A stretch of 64,000 nucleotides of DNA from positions 372,001 through 436,000 of the forward strand of contig NZ_BCTT01000003.1 of assembly GCF_001590905.1 (NCBI RefSeq), read 5' to 3'. Position numbers and translations under genes: made by a program. Positions 52,764 through 61,354 of the stretch are shown piece after piece. This stretch comes from Serratia grimesii NBRC 13537. Its GTDB lineage: Bacteria > Pseudomonadota > Gammaproteobacteria > Enterobacterales > Enterobacteriaceae. The notes under the pieces are model-generated. The model ran no database searches and was not told where the DNA came from. It saw nothing but the letters and a program-made list of their open reading frames with translations. Each line of letters begins with the position of its first letter. Within the stretch, counting starts at the first letter, position 1.

Positions 52764-53282
52764 TTAACGGGCCGGTGGCTCGTTGTTGTCATCGAGTTTT
52801 AACTGCAAGAAGGTCAAATCCAGCCATTTACCGAACTTGGCGCCCACTTCGCTCATCCGTCCGACCATCTCGAACCCCAGATTGATGTGCAACTGCACGG
52901 AGGCATGGTTACCGGACTCAATACCCGCCACCATCACATGTTTGCCAATTGCCCGCGCCTGCTCAATCAGAGCGATCAGTAACGTTTTACCCACTCCGCC
53001 ACCACGGCAATCCTTGCGGACATAAACCGAGTGTTCGACAGTGTGCCGGTAACCATCCCAGGCCCGCCAGTCACCAAATGAGGCATACCCCATCACCTCA
53101 CCCGCCTCATTAACCGCGACCAATACCGGATAACCCGCAGCTTGCCGTTCCGCCATCCAGGCCTCACGGTTCGCCGCGTCGACGCTAAGTTCATTCCAGA
53201 TCGCCGTCGTATTAAGCACAGCATCATTATAGATAGCCGCAATACCTGCACTATCGGTTATAGTCGCGTTACGGATAAGCAT
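52764..53282 (-). CDS. mnaT: GNAT N-acetyltransferase (MnaT/phosphinothricin type)
   Basis: Acetyltransferase of 172 residues that acylates L-methionine and its analogues such as methionine sulfoximine and phosphinothricin. Signatures are IRNATITDSAGIAAIYNDAVLNTTAIW, the acetyl-CoA loop VRKDCRGGGVGKTLL and INLGFEMVGRMSEVGAKFGKWLDLTFLQ, all close to E. coli YncA/MnaT. It is upstream of ydcZ and divergent from an XRE-cupin regulator 39 bp away. Confidence 0.92.
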   Translation of the reverse strand: MLIRNATITDSAGIAAIYNDAVLNTTAIWNELSVDAANREAWMAERQAAGYPVLVAVNEAGEVMGYASFGDWRAWDGYRHTVEHSVYVRKDCRGGGVGKTLLIALIEQARAIGKHVMVAGIESGNHASVQLHINLGFEMVGRMSEVGAKFGKWLDLTFLQLKLDDNNEPPAR

Positions 53283-53321
53283 GTTGACCTCTTGGTTGAC
53301 CGTCCACTATCATACTACGAT

Positions 53322-53891
53322 ATGAATAATAAATTAGACAACCTAAATCAACGCATCGGCGCGCGGATCCGCATCGAACGTGAAGCACGCCATTGGTCAT
53401 TGTCCGATCTGGCCGAAAGGGCCGGAGTTTCGCGTGCCATGGTGCACAAAATTGAACGCGGTGACAGTAGCCCTACGGCGATGTTGCTAGGTCGCCTCTC
53501 TGGCGCGTTCGGCCTGAGCATGTCAAAACTGATCGCCCGGGCGGAAACGCAAGAAGGTCGGTTGATGCGCCAACAGGATCAGCCGGTTTGGGTCGATCCC
53601 GACAGTGGCTACATCCGCCGTCATGTGTCTCCGCAGTCGGATATGCCACTCGATCTGGTGCGCATTGAACTGCCTGCCGGCGCGGAGATCCCCATGCCAG
53701 CCTCAGCCTACGCTTTTATGCGGCAACTGCTTTGGGTGCTGTCAGGTTCGTTGGTGTTTCAGGAAGGCGAAACCCGCCATGAGATGGCTGAAGGTGATTG
53801 CCTTGAACTCGGTCCGCCCACCGATTGTGTATTCAAAAATGAGAGCGCCGAAACCTGCATTTACCTGGTGGTAGTGATGAACAAGGCCTGA
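53322..53891 (+). CDS. XRE-cupin transcription regulator
   Basis: Regulator of 189 residues: an N-terminal XRE helix-turn-helix (LNQRIGARIRIEREARHWSLSDLAERAGVSRAMVHKIERGDSSPTAMLLGRLSGAFGLSMSKLI) and a C-terminal cupin fold (about 110-186, with MRQLLWVLSGSLVFQEGETRHEMAEGDCLELGPPTDCVFKN) that would bind a small ligand. The frame opens inside mnaT on the other strand, but ATG 53322 is the natural start. Only 39 bp separate it from the divergent mnaT, so it probably controls mnaT-ydcZ (inference). Confidence 0.88.
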   Translation: MNNKLDNLNQRIGARIRIEREARHWSLSDLAERAGVSRAMVHKIERGDSSPTAMLLGRLSGAFGLSMSKLIARAETQEGRLMRQQDQPVWVDPDSGYIRRHVSPQSDMPLDLVRIELPAGAEIPMPASAYAFMRQLLWVLSGSLVFQEGETRHEMAEGDCLELGPPTDCVFKNESAETCIYLVVVMNKA

Positions 53892-53918
53892 CGCTGTCAG
53901 GCCCTAAACGGATGACGC

Positions 53919-54212
53919 TTAACGTTGTGGGTCCCGGTTATAGCCTGCGCAGAAAAATTTCTCGGCCAAGCGATTAGCGCCGCCAGAGAAGAACTCACTC
54001 ATCAGCTCCCCATTGAGATCGTAGGCCCGGCAAAGCAGCCCGGCCTCGAACGCTGCCTGATTTTCATCTCCTAAGCTTTCCGCCAAATGGTGGGCATACC
54101 CCAACACAAAACCCCGTTTGTAGTCACAGCAGAACCGGGATAACTGATCGGGTGGGCTGGCGTCCTGCGCTTTTAAACCGGCCATCAGTCCCTTGCCGAA
54201 GTGATTGTTCAT
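53919..54212 (-). CDS. yghW: YghW-like protein (DUF2623)
   Basis: Small protein of 97 residues. MNNHFGKGLMAGLKA at the start and DYKRGFVLGYAHHLAES in the middle match E. coli YghW (DUF2623) as I recall it. Function unknown. The frame runs upstream through the palindrome at 54230, but ATG 54212 has GGGGG before it and matches the family. It stands alone, with a perfect 17-bp inverted repeat just upstream. Confidence 0.85.
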   Translation of the reverse strand: MNNHFGKGLMAGLKAQDASPPDQLSRFCCDYKRGFVLGYAHHLAESLGDENQAAFEAGLLCRAYDLNGELMSEFFSGGANRLAEKFFCAGYNRDPQR

Positions 54213-54229
54213 GGAACCCCCTTTTCTCA

Positions 54230-54267
54230 CAATGATCGCTATATAAAACATTATATAGCGATCATTG
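54230..54267. repeat. 38-bp perfect inverted repeat upstream of yghW
   Basis: Arms CAATGATCGCTATATAA (54230-54246) and TTATATAGCGATCATTG (54251-54267) are exact complements around AACA. On the yghW strand it contains TATAAT. It ends 18 bp before the start codon. Either a repressor operator or a 5' hairpin of the message. Confidence 0.85.
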
Positions 54268-54313
54268 TGGCCATGGACATACTCACAAAGTTTTACCTCA
54301 ACGTCTTACGGCA

Positions 54314-54346
54314 TAAAAAAGCCCGCAGAGCGAAACCCTGCGGGCT
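54314..54346 (-). terminator. Terminator after the nitroreductase gene
   Basis: On the minus strand AGCCCGCAG (54346-54338) pairs with CTGCGGGCT (54328-54320), then TTTTT. Confidence 0.88.
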
Positions 54347-54366
54347 AATCAGTCTTTGAAGATCTA

Positions 54367-54954
54367 TTACAGGGTGAAGTTCAGCCCTTCCACCACAGTC
54401 TGCTCAAGTGGCAAACGGCCTGAAGGGATCTCTTTTTGCTGCAGGAACTCAGGCAGACGGGATTTATCCCCCGCTTTACCGATAGCCACGATGCCATGCA
54501 CTTGATAGTTGTCAGGCAGATTGAGCGCAGCTTTGATTTTATCGTGATGGATGCCCCCCATGCAGTGGGTCAGCCAGCCTTTCAAATGTGCCTGCAACGC
54601 CAGGTTAGCCCAAGCGGCACCGGCATCGAAGGCGTGGCTTGGGTTACTCACTTCTTTTTCACCGTTCAAACTGGTGGTTTTGGAGATGACCACCACCAGC
54701 GCCGAAGCGTGTTGCGCCCAACCGCGGTTAAATTCAACCAGGAAATCCAGGTAGCTGTCCCAGCTGGCCGAACCATGTTTGCTGTAGGCAAAGCGCCATG
54801 GCTGAACGTTATACGCTGAGGGCGACCAGCGCGCGGCTTCAAAGAAGCTCAGCAGGGTTGCATCGTCAATAGGATCATTCGCCAGCGCGCGCGGCGACCA
54901 ACGTTCAATAAACTGCGCATCAATCGGGTGATCGGAAATTCTTGGCTGGCTCAT
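54367..54954 (-). CDS. Nitroreductase-family FMN oxidoreductase
   Basis: Flavoprotein of 195 residues. FIERWSPRALANDPIDDATLLSFFEAARWSPSAYNVQPWRF holds the FMN-binding RWSPRA and the S-x-x-N-x-Q-P-W segment typical of nitroreductases; HLKGWLTHCMGGIHHDKIKAALNLPDNYQVHGIVAIGKAG completes the fold. It reduces nitro compounds or quinones with NAD(P)H; the natural substrate is unknown. Among three nearby ATGs, 54954 has GAGAG at good distance. It faces a LysR gene in tandem behind it. Confidence 0.88.
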   Translation of the reverse strand: MSQPRISDHPIDAQFIERWSPRALANDPIDDATLLSFFEAARWSPSAYNVQPWRFAYSKHGSASWDSYLDFLVEFNRGWAQHASALVVVISKTTSLNGEKEVSNPSHAFDAGAAWANLALQAHLKGWLTHCMGGIHHDKIKAALNLPDNYQVHGIVAIGKAGDKSRLPEFLQQKEIPSGRLPLEQTVVEGLNFTL

Positions 54955-55041
54955 GGACATCTCTCTCATGGGTATGGAATAACAACGTTATCTGATATTC
55001 CCATGACTCACACCAGCAAAACTTTTATTTTGTGCTATTGC

Positions 55042-55923
55042 TCAGCGCAGGAGCTCTTGTTGCAGCCAATCCAGGAACGCCCGTACCGGCGGATGTCGTT
55101 CGCGACCCGGTACACACAGTGCGGTATAAGCGGCACCCGGCACGCGTATTTCCGGACGATAGGAAACCAATAAGCCATTACGTACCAGATCGGACACCAT
55201 CACCGAACTGGCCAACACCAGCCCCTGCCCAGCCACCGCTGCCTGCAACGCATAATGCTCTTCGTCATACGCCCGTAACGTCGTGTGCTGTTGCCACCAA
55301 TCAACCCCGGCAGCCTGACACCACTCGCGCCAGCCGTTTTCATACAAGGTAGAGTCATGCCAGCGAACAGTGATCAGTGCGGGCGTCTGCTGTTCCGCTG
55401 CGCACAGACCTGGGGCACCATAAACACCAAAACTCTCCTCCAGCCGCGCCGCCAGATGCAACTGCGGGTAGTTTGCACTGCTGTAGCGAATAGCAATGTC
55501 CACACTGGCGTCCTGCTGTAGGTCAATAACCTCGCCGCAGGCTTCCAGGCGGACCAGATAATGCGGATAGGCCTGATAGAACCGCCCCAGACGCGGGACT
55601 AACCACAGTGCAGCGAATGAATGGGTGACCGAAACACACAATGAGCCGGCGCTGGGTACAGGGCGTAGCGCATCCAACGTCATTGCCACATCAAGCAGCG
55701 CAGTGTGCACCCTGGCAAACAGGCGTTCACCCTTCTGCGTCAATCGCACGCCGCGCGGTACCCGATCGAACAAGGCGAAACCCAATTGCTGTTCAAGGAC
55801 TTTGATCTGATGTGACACCGCCGTCGGCGTAACCGCCAACTCCAGTGCGGCTTGTTTAAAACTGCGCAAGCGGGCAGCGGACTCAAAGGTGCGTAACGCA
55901 GTAACCGGCAGCGTGGCAAACAT
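55042..55923 (-). CDS. LysR-family regulator (GcvA-like group)
   Basis: Regulator of 293 residues. Helix-turn-helix: LPVTALRTFESAARLRSFKQAALELAVTPTAVSHQIKVLEQQLGFALFDRVPRGVRLTQKG, a GcvA-type pattern. The effector domain ends in REPPVRAFLDWLQQEL-like sequence (ERHPPVRAFLDWLQQELLR). It is divergent from the flavodoxin-fold reductase gene, 120 bp away, and is probably its regulator (inference). Confidence 0.88.
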   Translation of the reverse strand: MFATLPVTALRTFESAARLRSFKQAALELAVTPTAVSHQIKVLEQQLGFALFDRVPRGVRLTQKGERLFARVHTALLDVAMTLDALRPVPSAGSLCVSVTHSFAALWLVPRLGRFYQAYPHYLVRLEACGEVIDLQQDASVDIAIRYSSANYPQLHLAARLEESFGVYGAPGLCAAEQQTPALITVRWHDSTLYENGWREWCQAAGVDWWQQHTTLRAYDEEHYALQAAVAGQGLVLASSVMVSDLVRNGLLVSYRPEIRVPGAAYTALCVPGRERHPPVRAFLDWLQQELLR

Positions 55924-56043
55924 GGTGTTGGTTCCGTAAAGGTGAATTCAATTCATCCTGGCAGAGTAAAGCTCATTTGTCGCTGACGCTGAACACGCCG
56001 TAAATTGACTATTCACACTCGTTGCTAGCAAACGGAGAGTTAC

Positions 56044-56679
56044 ATGAATTCATCTAATCACCCAAAACATCTTATCGTATTGGTCGGCAGCCCACGCCGT
56101 GACGGCAACAGTGCCGCTTTGGCCCAAGCCGTGATGACCGGCGCCGCCGAGGCAGGAACAATAGCCAGCCTGCATTTTCTAGATGATTACATCAGCGGTT
56201 TTCTAGCGGATGAGCGCCATGCAGCACCGCCTTCCGACCGTTACGGTGAACTGTTCCTGACACATTTTCTGCCTGCGGACGCGGCTGTGTTTTGCACCCC
56301 ACTTTACTGGTATGGCATGTCGGCGCAAACCAAAGCCTTTTTCGATCGCTCTTTTAGCTATTACGCCAGCACCTACCCCGATGCGGAACAGGTGCACCAG
56401 CGTATGAGCGGTAAGCGCATCGGGCTGACCGTGGCCTCAGAGGAAACGTACCCTGGTGGTGCTATGGGGATTGTGCATCAGATTCAGGAGTTCAGTCGCT
56501 ATACGCATTCCGAGTTTGTCGGCGTGGTACAGGGGGCAGGCAACAACCGCGGTGAAATCAGCCGTGATCCACGCAATCCACTGCTGGCCGCTCACGAGTT
56601 GGGACGCGATATTTTCACTCGTCACTACTCGGATTACCGAGTGGATACGCCACGCAGCCCGCAAGTTTGGCAACGTTGA
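56044..56679 (+). CDS. NADPH-dependent FMN reductase / flavodoxin-fold protein
   Basis: Protein of 211 residues with the flavodoxin-like fold. IVLVGSPRRDGNSAALAQAVMTGAAEAG is the phosphate loop for FMN, and FCTPLYWYGMSAQTKAFFDRSF is the isoalloxazine loop of the FMN_red/iron-sulfur flavoprotein group. It likely reduces quinones or other acceptors with NAD(P)H. The C-terminal 70 residues include a Gly/Asn-rich segment with no clear match. It is divergent from the LysR gene; a terminator is at 56687. Confidence 0.86.
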   Translation: MNSSNHPKHLIVLVGSPRRDGNSAALAQAVMTGAAEAGTIASLHFLDDYISGFLADERHAAPPSDRYGELFLTHFLPADAAVFCTPLYWYGMSAQTKAFFDRSFSYYASTYPDAEQVHQRMSGKRIGLTVASEETYPGGAMGIVHQIQEFSRYTHSEFVGVVQGAGNNRGEISRDPRNPLLAAHELGRDIFTRHYSDYRVDTPRSPQVWQR

Positions 56680-56686
56680 TTCGCCA

Positions 56687-56710
56687 AAAGGGGCAGTTTG
56701 CTGCCCCTTT
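56687..56710 (+). terminator. Terminator after the FMN reductase gene
   Basis: AAAGGGGCAG (56687-56696), TTTG loop, CTGCCCCTTT (56701-56710), then ATT. A 10-bp perfect stem. Confidence 0.82.
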
Positions 56711-56825
56711 ATTAAGGTTGCGCAAGTATATGTAGCAATATATTGCCGCCCATTGGCCCGTTAGGATAAACATCATATGATGTGTCCGTCAGACCGGCAC
56801 GCCAATCAACTCAAAGTGAAATAAG

Positions 56826-57920
56826 ATGTCAAAACAATGGAAAATAACGGCAGCCAACGCCTGTCTGCAGGTGTACACCCGGTTCGGCGGCAGCGTTAAA
56901 GAAAAAGCCAGTTTTCATCCGGGCCTGACGTTTAATCGCATTGTTATTTTCTCCACCACCGCACTTGGCGATCTTATGTTTAATACGCCAGCTATTCGCG
57001 CGGTGCGTGAACGCTACCCAACGGCACACATCACGCTTATTTCAAGCTATAAAAACAAACAATTGGTCGCAGAAAGTCGTTTCTTTAATGATGTTATTTA
57101 TTGGGATCATAAAGCAAAAGACATGCTCAGCGTTATTCACCAGCTGCGTAAACATAAGCCTGAACTGGCGATCATCCTTCACTCCAAATCCCCTTATGAC
57201 GTCATTGTCGCCATTACCGCCGGTTGCCACTATGTGTTCAAAGATGCTTACGGCAACAAGGCCACCGGCATGGAGCCCTGGCTGAGCGGAGTCAGCCGCA
57301 GCACCGGCGGGCATTTAATTCAGCGCAAGTTGGATCTGGTGGCGCAATTGGGGTGCCGCACAGACAATACCGAGATGTTTATTCCCATTGAGTTTCCACC
57401 GGTGAATAAAACCAGCGGCAAAACCCTGATTGGTTTCCAAATGGGGGCTTCCGAAACCTTACGTTGCTGGCCCGTTGAACGTTTTACTCATCTGGCCAAA
57501 CTGCTGCTGGCGCACTCGCCACACAACCAGATTGAGTTAATTGGCACCCCTAAAGAGCTAGCCATCGAAAAGGCCTTCATGGCCGGACTGACGGCTGCCG
57601 AGCAACAACGCGTGGTCAGCCACATGGGTAAAACCACCCTGCCGCAACTGCTGGCAGTGATGTCAAACATGCAGGTTTTGGTCACCGGCGACACTGGCCC
57701 CCTGCATCTGGCCATTGCCCTCAAAACCCCCACCGTCAGCCTGTTTGTCACGGCAAATCCGCAGCATACTGGCCCCTATCAGAATAGCGAGTTGCATCAG
57801 GTTATGTACGTGCCCACGGATACGATACAGCTCAGTGCAGCCCAACGTCGCCAGCCGCTTAGCATCATCACTGAGCATCAGGTTTTTGATAAAGTGGCGG
57901 CTGCGCTTCAACGCGGCTGA
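56826..57920 (+). CDS. Glycosyltransferase family 9 (heptosyltransferase-like)
   Basis: Transferase of 364 residues with the GT-B fold of LPS heptosyltransferases (WaaC/WaaF/WaaQ). The donor-site pieces are TTALGDLMFNTPAIRAVRERYPTAHITLIS (33-62 region), MGASETLRCWPVERFTHLAKLL and the Asp-Thr-Gly loop VTGDTGPLHLAIALKTPTVSLFVTANPQHTGPY. It probably adds heptose to the LPS core. It is convergent with the O-antigen ligase gene, and the two coding regions overlap by 13 bp at their ends. Confidence 0.9.
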   Translation: MSKQWKITAANACLQVYTRFGGSVKEKASFHPGLTFNRIVIFSTTALGDLMFNTPAIRAVRERYPTAHITLISSYKNKQLVAESRFFNDVIYWDHKAKDMLSVIHQLRKHKPELAIILHSKSPYDVIVAITAGCHYVFKDAYGNKATGMEPWLSGVSRSTGGHLIQRKLDLVAQLGCRTDNTEMFIPIEFPPVNKTSGKTLIGFQMGASETLRCWPVERFTHLAKLLLAHSPHNQIELIGTPKELAIEKAFMAGLTAAEQQRVVSHMGKTTLPQLLAVMSNMQVLVTGDTGPLHLAIALKTPTVSLFVTANPQHTGPYQNSELHQVMYVPTDTIQLSAAQRRQPLSIITEHQVFDKVAAALQRG

Positions 57921-59086
57921 TCAGCGATCGCATGGGTAGGTTGGGCAAACACCATGGCCAACGGGAACCAAAACAGGTACCAAAACTCGGCCGGATTGGC
58001 GATAACAAACATGCCCTGCGAGCAATAGAAAATCAGCATGAAAAAATACAATGCGGCTTCCAGCCGTCGCCCGGCGTTGAGATGGCGTACAGCGAGCACT
58101 GCGCCAAATACCAGTAATCCTGCAAACAGGCTAAACCCGACCAGCCCCCCCTTGAGTAATGCCCCCAGGTACAAGCTATGCGTCGTATGAATAAACTCGC
58201 CGGTGTAATTGGTGAACGTCAGTTCTTTATCAAATCCATAGCCAAAAAATGGCGCCTGCGCTATCAACATCCCACTATGCTGCCAAATACTCATTCGTAC
58301 AAAACTCTGCTGATACAGTTCTTCAAAACGTGTAATCAGCATCTCGCCAATGGGTGAAAAAACAACCACCATTGCGGCAAGTATCATCGCGGCCACAATA
58401 GAAAAAACCGTTTTTTTATTCAGTGCCAAGTAGGATGTGGTTAATGCCAGTGCGGCTAGCAGGGCAATCAAAGGCCCACGGCTTTGCGTCAGCACCATAA
58501 AAGCAAAAAGCACCGGGATCGACAGAAGGGCTTTTTTTTGTTGGGTATCACGAAAAACAATCAGGCTTAAAATAATCCCCAACGCAGCATAGCCGGCAAG
58601 GTCTATCACATTACGCGGGCCGGGATTGGCGTCAGATGTTTCTCTTAGGGTATAAATTACACGGTAATCAACCCATGCCAGATACAGGCATAGCAAGGTG
58701 ATGCCGGCGATCACCCCGCACAGTAAAAGTGTACGTCGTGGACTTTCCAGCACAGTGATCAACAGGCCAAGATAAATCAGGATATAAGCACTGTGCGTCA
58801 AAGTTGACGCCATATTATCCGGCGTGCCCCCCCAGAGATTACTGGCAGAGTAATAGGTGAGAAAACATGCGGCCAGCAGTATCCCCACCACCGTCGAACG
58901 TCTGTTAAGCCAGACTTGTCGAAATGCAGGTTTGGAGAGCAACGTAAGCAGGAAGAAAAATGCTGCGATATGGAATAAATTATTTACCCGGGTGAAACCA
59001 CAGAAAATAGCACTGAAAAAAGAGAATGCCAGAAAAGCGTAAACAGAGATCAATGCCGTTACATCAGTTCTTTTTGAAAAAATCAT
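57908..59086 (-). CDS. O-antigen ligase family protein (WaaL-like)
   Basis: Polytopic membrane protein of 392 residues with about 11-12 helices and the Wzy_C core: MVLTQSRGPLIALLAALALTTSYLAL and the later periplasmic loop FIHTTHSLYLGALLKGGLVGF with the conserved His. It would join O-antigen to the lipid A core. TTG 59104 opens the frame, but ATG 59086 with AAAAGG upstream is preferred. Its start lies within the end of the preceding gene (23-bp overlap), so they form an operon. A capsule or enterobacterial polymer polymerase is the alternative. Confidence 0.85.
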   Translation of the reverse strand: MIFSKRTDVTALISVYAFLAFSFFSAIFCGFTRVNNLFHIAAFFFLLTLLSKPAFRQVWLNRRSTVVGILLAACFLTYYSASNLWGGTPDNMASTLTHSAYILIYLGLLITVLESPRRTLLLCGVIAGITLLCLYLAWVDYRVIYTLRETSDANPGPRNVIDLAGYAALGIILSLIVFRDTQQKKALLSIPVLFAFMVLTQSRGPLIALLAALALTTSYLALNKKTVFSIVAAMILAAMVVVFSPIGEMLITRFEELYQQSFVRMSIWQHSGMLIAQAPFFGYGFDKELTFTNYTGEFIHTTHSLYLGALLKGGLVGFSLFAGLLVFGAVLAVRHLNAGRRLEAALYFFMLIFYCSQGMFVIANPAEFWYLFWFPLAMVFAQPTHAIADQPR

Positions 59087-59972
59087 TACAATCAACCTTT
59101 TCAAAAATACTTGTATCTATGGCACTCCCCAACGAAAAATTCCTTACGACAATATTCTTTTTTTTCATTCTTTCTCCAGCATGACTAAACGCCGGGATAA
59201 TCAGGTCATCAACCTTCTCCGGTAAGAAGGTTGGCAATTGGTTTTCCGGTGTCTCATAAAATCGTGGCAAGTGGAAATTGTTCATATCCAGCCCTGCAAT
59301 AAAGAGCTGTTTAAACCCCAAAAAGGCAATTATCTGAAAAGCCCAATACACCACGGTACCGGCATCGAAAATACCATGTCGAATGTCATGGCTAAATGCG
59401 ATGGATTTACAGACCGGCGAGAAATCAACACACTGATCATGGCGATAATGCTCCCACAAAGCCAGCGGATTGATTTTGGGGTTATAAATTTTGAAGGCTG
59501 CGTCCTCAACCACGGCAAACCGGCATTTCACCCCGGCCAACGTGAACCGGTCAATTATTTTCGCCACGCCGTGTACCGTCGTAAACAGGATTAAGTCAGA
59601 CTCAAGGATAATATCCTGGATAATATCCGGCCGCCGATCGATAAAGCCCATATCGACAATCACGTAAAAGCGAAAGCGCACCTGTTGGCTTAAGGAATAG
59701 GCACCGTTGACTCCGATAGCCGGCATATCCGGGATATCGCTAAAGCACATTTTTTTTACCGAGGGTCCCGTTGCCGTCAGCAATACCGGCCCCTGCCAAC
59801 TGTCTTTCAATGCTGACAAGGTCACTATCGGCACTGTTTGTCTTTTGTACTCTAATACCGCAATTTCTCCGCTTTCTGCACGTTCAATTTTCACATACGG
59901 CCAGAGGTTTTCATTGTGCCGGTAAGGCCGTGTATGAGAATAACGATATACCTGCTTAAAAAAACTTCCCAT
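59064..59972 (-). CDS. Putative LPS core transferase (WaaZ/sialyltransferase-like fold)
   Basis: Protein of 302 residues. The central LLTATGPSVKKMCFSDIPDMPAIGVNGAYSLS with G-x-G/T-GPS near residue 75-80 recalls the DUF115/GT42-type nucleotide-sugar fold and WaaZ-type Kdo transferases, where GNGPS opens the donor site. IFDAGTVVYWAFQIIAFLGFKQLFIAGLDM is the other conserved part. No signal peptide or membrane helix is evident, so it is cytoplasmic. ATG 59972 (MGSFFKQVYRYSHTRPYR) is likelier than 59987. Because the next gene is an O-antigen ligase, a role in LPS core decoration is likely; the exact sugar is unknown. Confidence 0.65.
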   Translation of the reverse strand: MGSFFKQVYRYSHTRPYRHNENLWPYVKIERAESGEIAVLEYKRQTVPIVTLSALKDSWQGPVLLTATGPSVKKMCFSDIPDMPAIGVNGAYSLSQQVRFRFYVIVDMGFIDRRPDIIQDIILESDLILFTTVHGVAKIIDRFTLAGVKCRFAVVEDAAFKIYNPKINPLALWEHYRHDQCVDFSPVCKSIAFSHDIRHGIFDAGTVVYWAFQIIAFLGFKQLFIAGLDMNNFHLPRFYETPENQLPTFLPEKVDDLIIPAFSHAGERMKKKNIVVRNFSLGSAIDTSIFEKVDCNDFFKKN

Positions 59973-60179
59973 CGCGCCGTATCCCATCGAAAATGCGTCC
60001 TGCCAAAATTAGCTGTCTATTTTTGAATTAAATTCACTGATGGGCTGAGTATCGGAGTATTAGGGGTGATGGGGCAATTTTTTCAATTTGAATTATTCGT
60101 CATGATAATGACAAGAGATGTGTGTATTTGTTAATCAGGTTAATAATGTGTAGGGAACAGTAATTATTATTTTAATTAT

Positions 60180-60205
60180 ACCGGGGCGAATAACGTATCC
60201 CCGGT
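60180..60205 (-). terminator. Possible terminator after the CMD/LLM/ABC operon
   Basis: ACCGGGG (60180-60186) pairs with CCCCGGT (60199-60205). On the minus strand it is followed by an A/T-rich stretch. The rest of 59988-60232 shows no gene. Confidence 0.45.
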
Positions 60206-60232
60206 TATTTCAGCTAGGGCTTTGCACTCACT

Positions 60233-61354
60233 TTACCGATCGTCGAAGGGTTCTCCAAGGGTCAACATCAGCCGATTCGCCCAGGCAAAGAAGGCCGTTG
60301 ACTGTACCAGATCCAACAGGGCTAGCTCATCCAACCCCAACCCGCGCAGCTCCGCCAGATGAGCAGCATTAGCCTGCGGCGGCGTAGCAGACAATGCAGC
60401 GGCAAAGTCTATTAGCACGCGCCACGGTTCTTCTTGCCCTTCACTCAATATCTCTCCCGGCGCTACGTCCAGCAGACGTTGCACCTCATCCGCCTGCCTG
60501 GACAATTGCGCTGCCTTGCGAGCATGTACCGAAGCGCAATAGATGCAGCCATTCACCTTGCTCGCGACCGTCGCCGCGAGTTCACGATCTTTACGCTCCA
60601 ATCCGTCCGAGGTATAGAAAATCGCGCGATCCGCTAATGTCCGCTGTTCCAACACCGGATGATTGCGGGCCAACAGACGGAAATATTCCGAATCGCTATG
60701 CCCAAAGCGTGTCAACAGCGCCTGACCTGCTGCGTCAAATTCCGTCAACGGTTTAGCGGCAATCCACGGCTCCCAGCCCAGTTCCTGACGCGTAAATACC
60801 GGCGGCGCATGGCGACCACGCAGCGTGGTCGATTCGGTACGCCAACGGCCTGCCCTGACCGGCGCACCAACAGCGCCCTCTTCTATCGGCTTGCCGCCAA
60901 GCAACCTATATCCCGTCAGCAGACGGCTTTGAAAGCTGACAAACGCGATCAGTTGCGACAAGGTGACAATATCGTCCAGCGACCAACCGGCCTGTTGGAG
61001 CACCTGTAGATGTTGCGCGTCGGCACTGGCAGGTTTAAACGCCAGCCGCTCGGCATGATCCAGAGCTGCCTGTAAATGTGCCCCTTCCTCTGCACCACCT
61101 TGTTGTTGCAGCAATGCCGCATAATGCGTTGAGAGTGGCTTGTCTGCATGCCATTCGCTGATACGCTGCGCGATTTGCAGCCGCTGCGCTAAGGAAAATC
61201 CGCCCACGTCTGCGGGGGAAAACAGCGCAAGGTAACTGGCATGAATCGCATCTGTCGCCGCCTGCCGTGTTGCTCTTGCCTGTGCCAGCGCAGAACCGGG
61301 CGCAATCTCTGCCAACGCAGCCAACAGGTCTTCATTGTTCAATTGTGCAGTCAT
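60233..61354 (-). CDS. Carboxymuconolactone-decarboxylase-domain protein (AhpD-like, duplicated)
   Basis: Protein of 373 residues with two helical CMD-like halves. The second has the AhpD-type redox motif CIYCASVH in SKVNGCIYCASVHARKA, with the upstream Glu/Asp-rich helix ELAATVA. The first half (about 1-150) keeps the fold but not the Cys pair. I recall such proteins as the CMD-domain family found beside luciferase-like enzymes and peptide-type ABC genes in Klebsiella. A peroxidase-like or thiol-redox role is possible. It overlaps the LLM gene by 4 bp. Confidence 0.78.
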   Translation of the reverse strand: MTAQLNNEDLLAALAEIAPGSALAQARATRQAATDAIHASYLALFSPADVGGFSLAQRLQIAQRISEWHADKPLSTHYAALLQQQGGAEEGAHLQAALDHAERLAFKPASADAQHLQVLQQAGWSLDDIVTLSQLIAFVSFQSRLLTGYRLLGGKPIEEGAVGAPVRAGRWRTESTTLRGRHAPPVFTRQELGWEPWIAAKPLTEFDAAGQALLTRFGHSDSEYFRLLARNHPVLEQRTLADRAIFYTSDGLERKDRELAATVASKVNGCIYCASVHARKAAQLSRQADEVQRLLDVAPGEILSEGQEEPWRVLIDFAAALSATPPQANAAHLAELRGLGLDELALLDLVQSTAFFAWANRLMLTLGEPFDDR

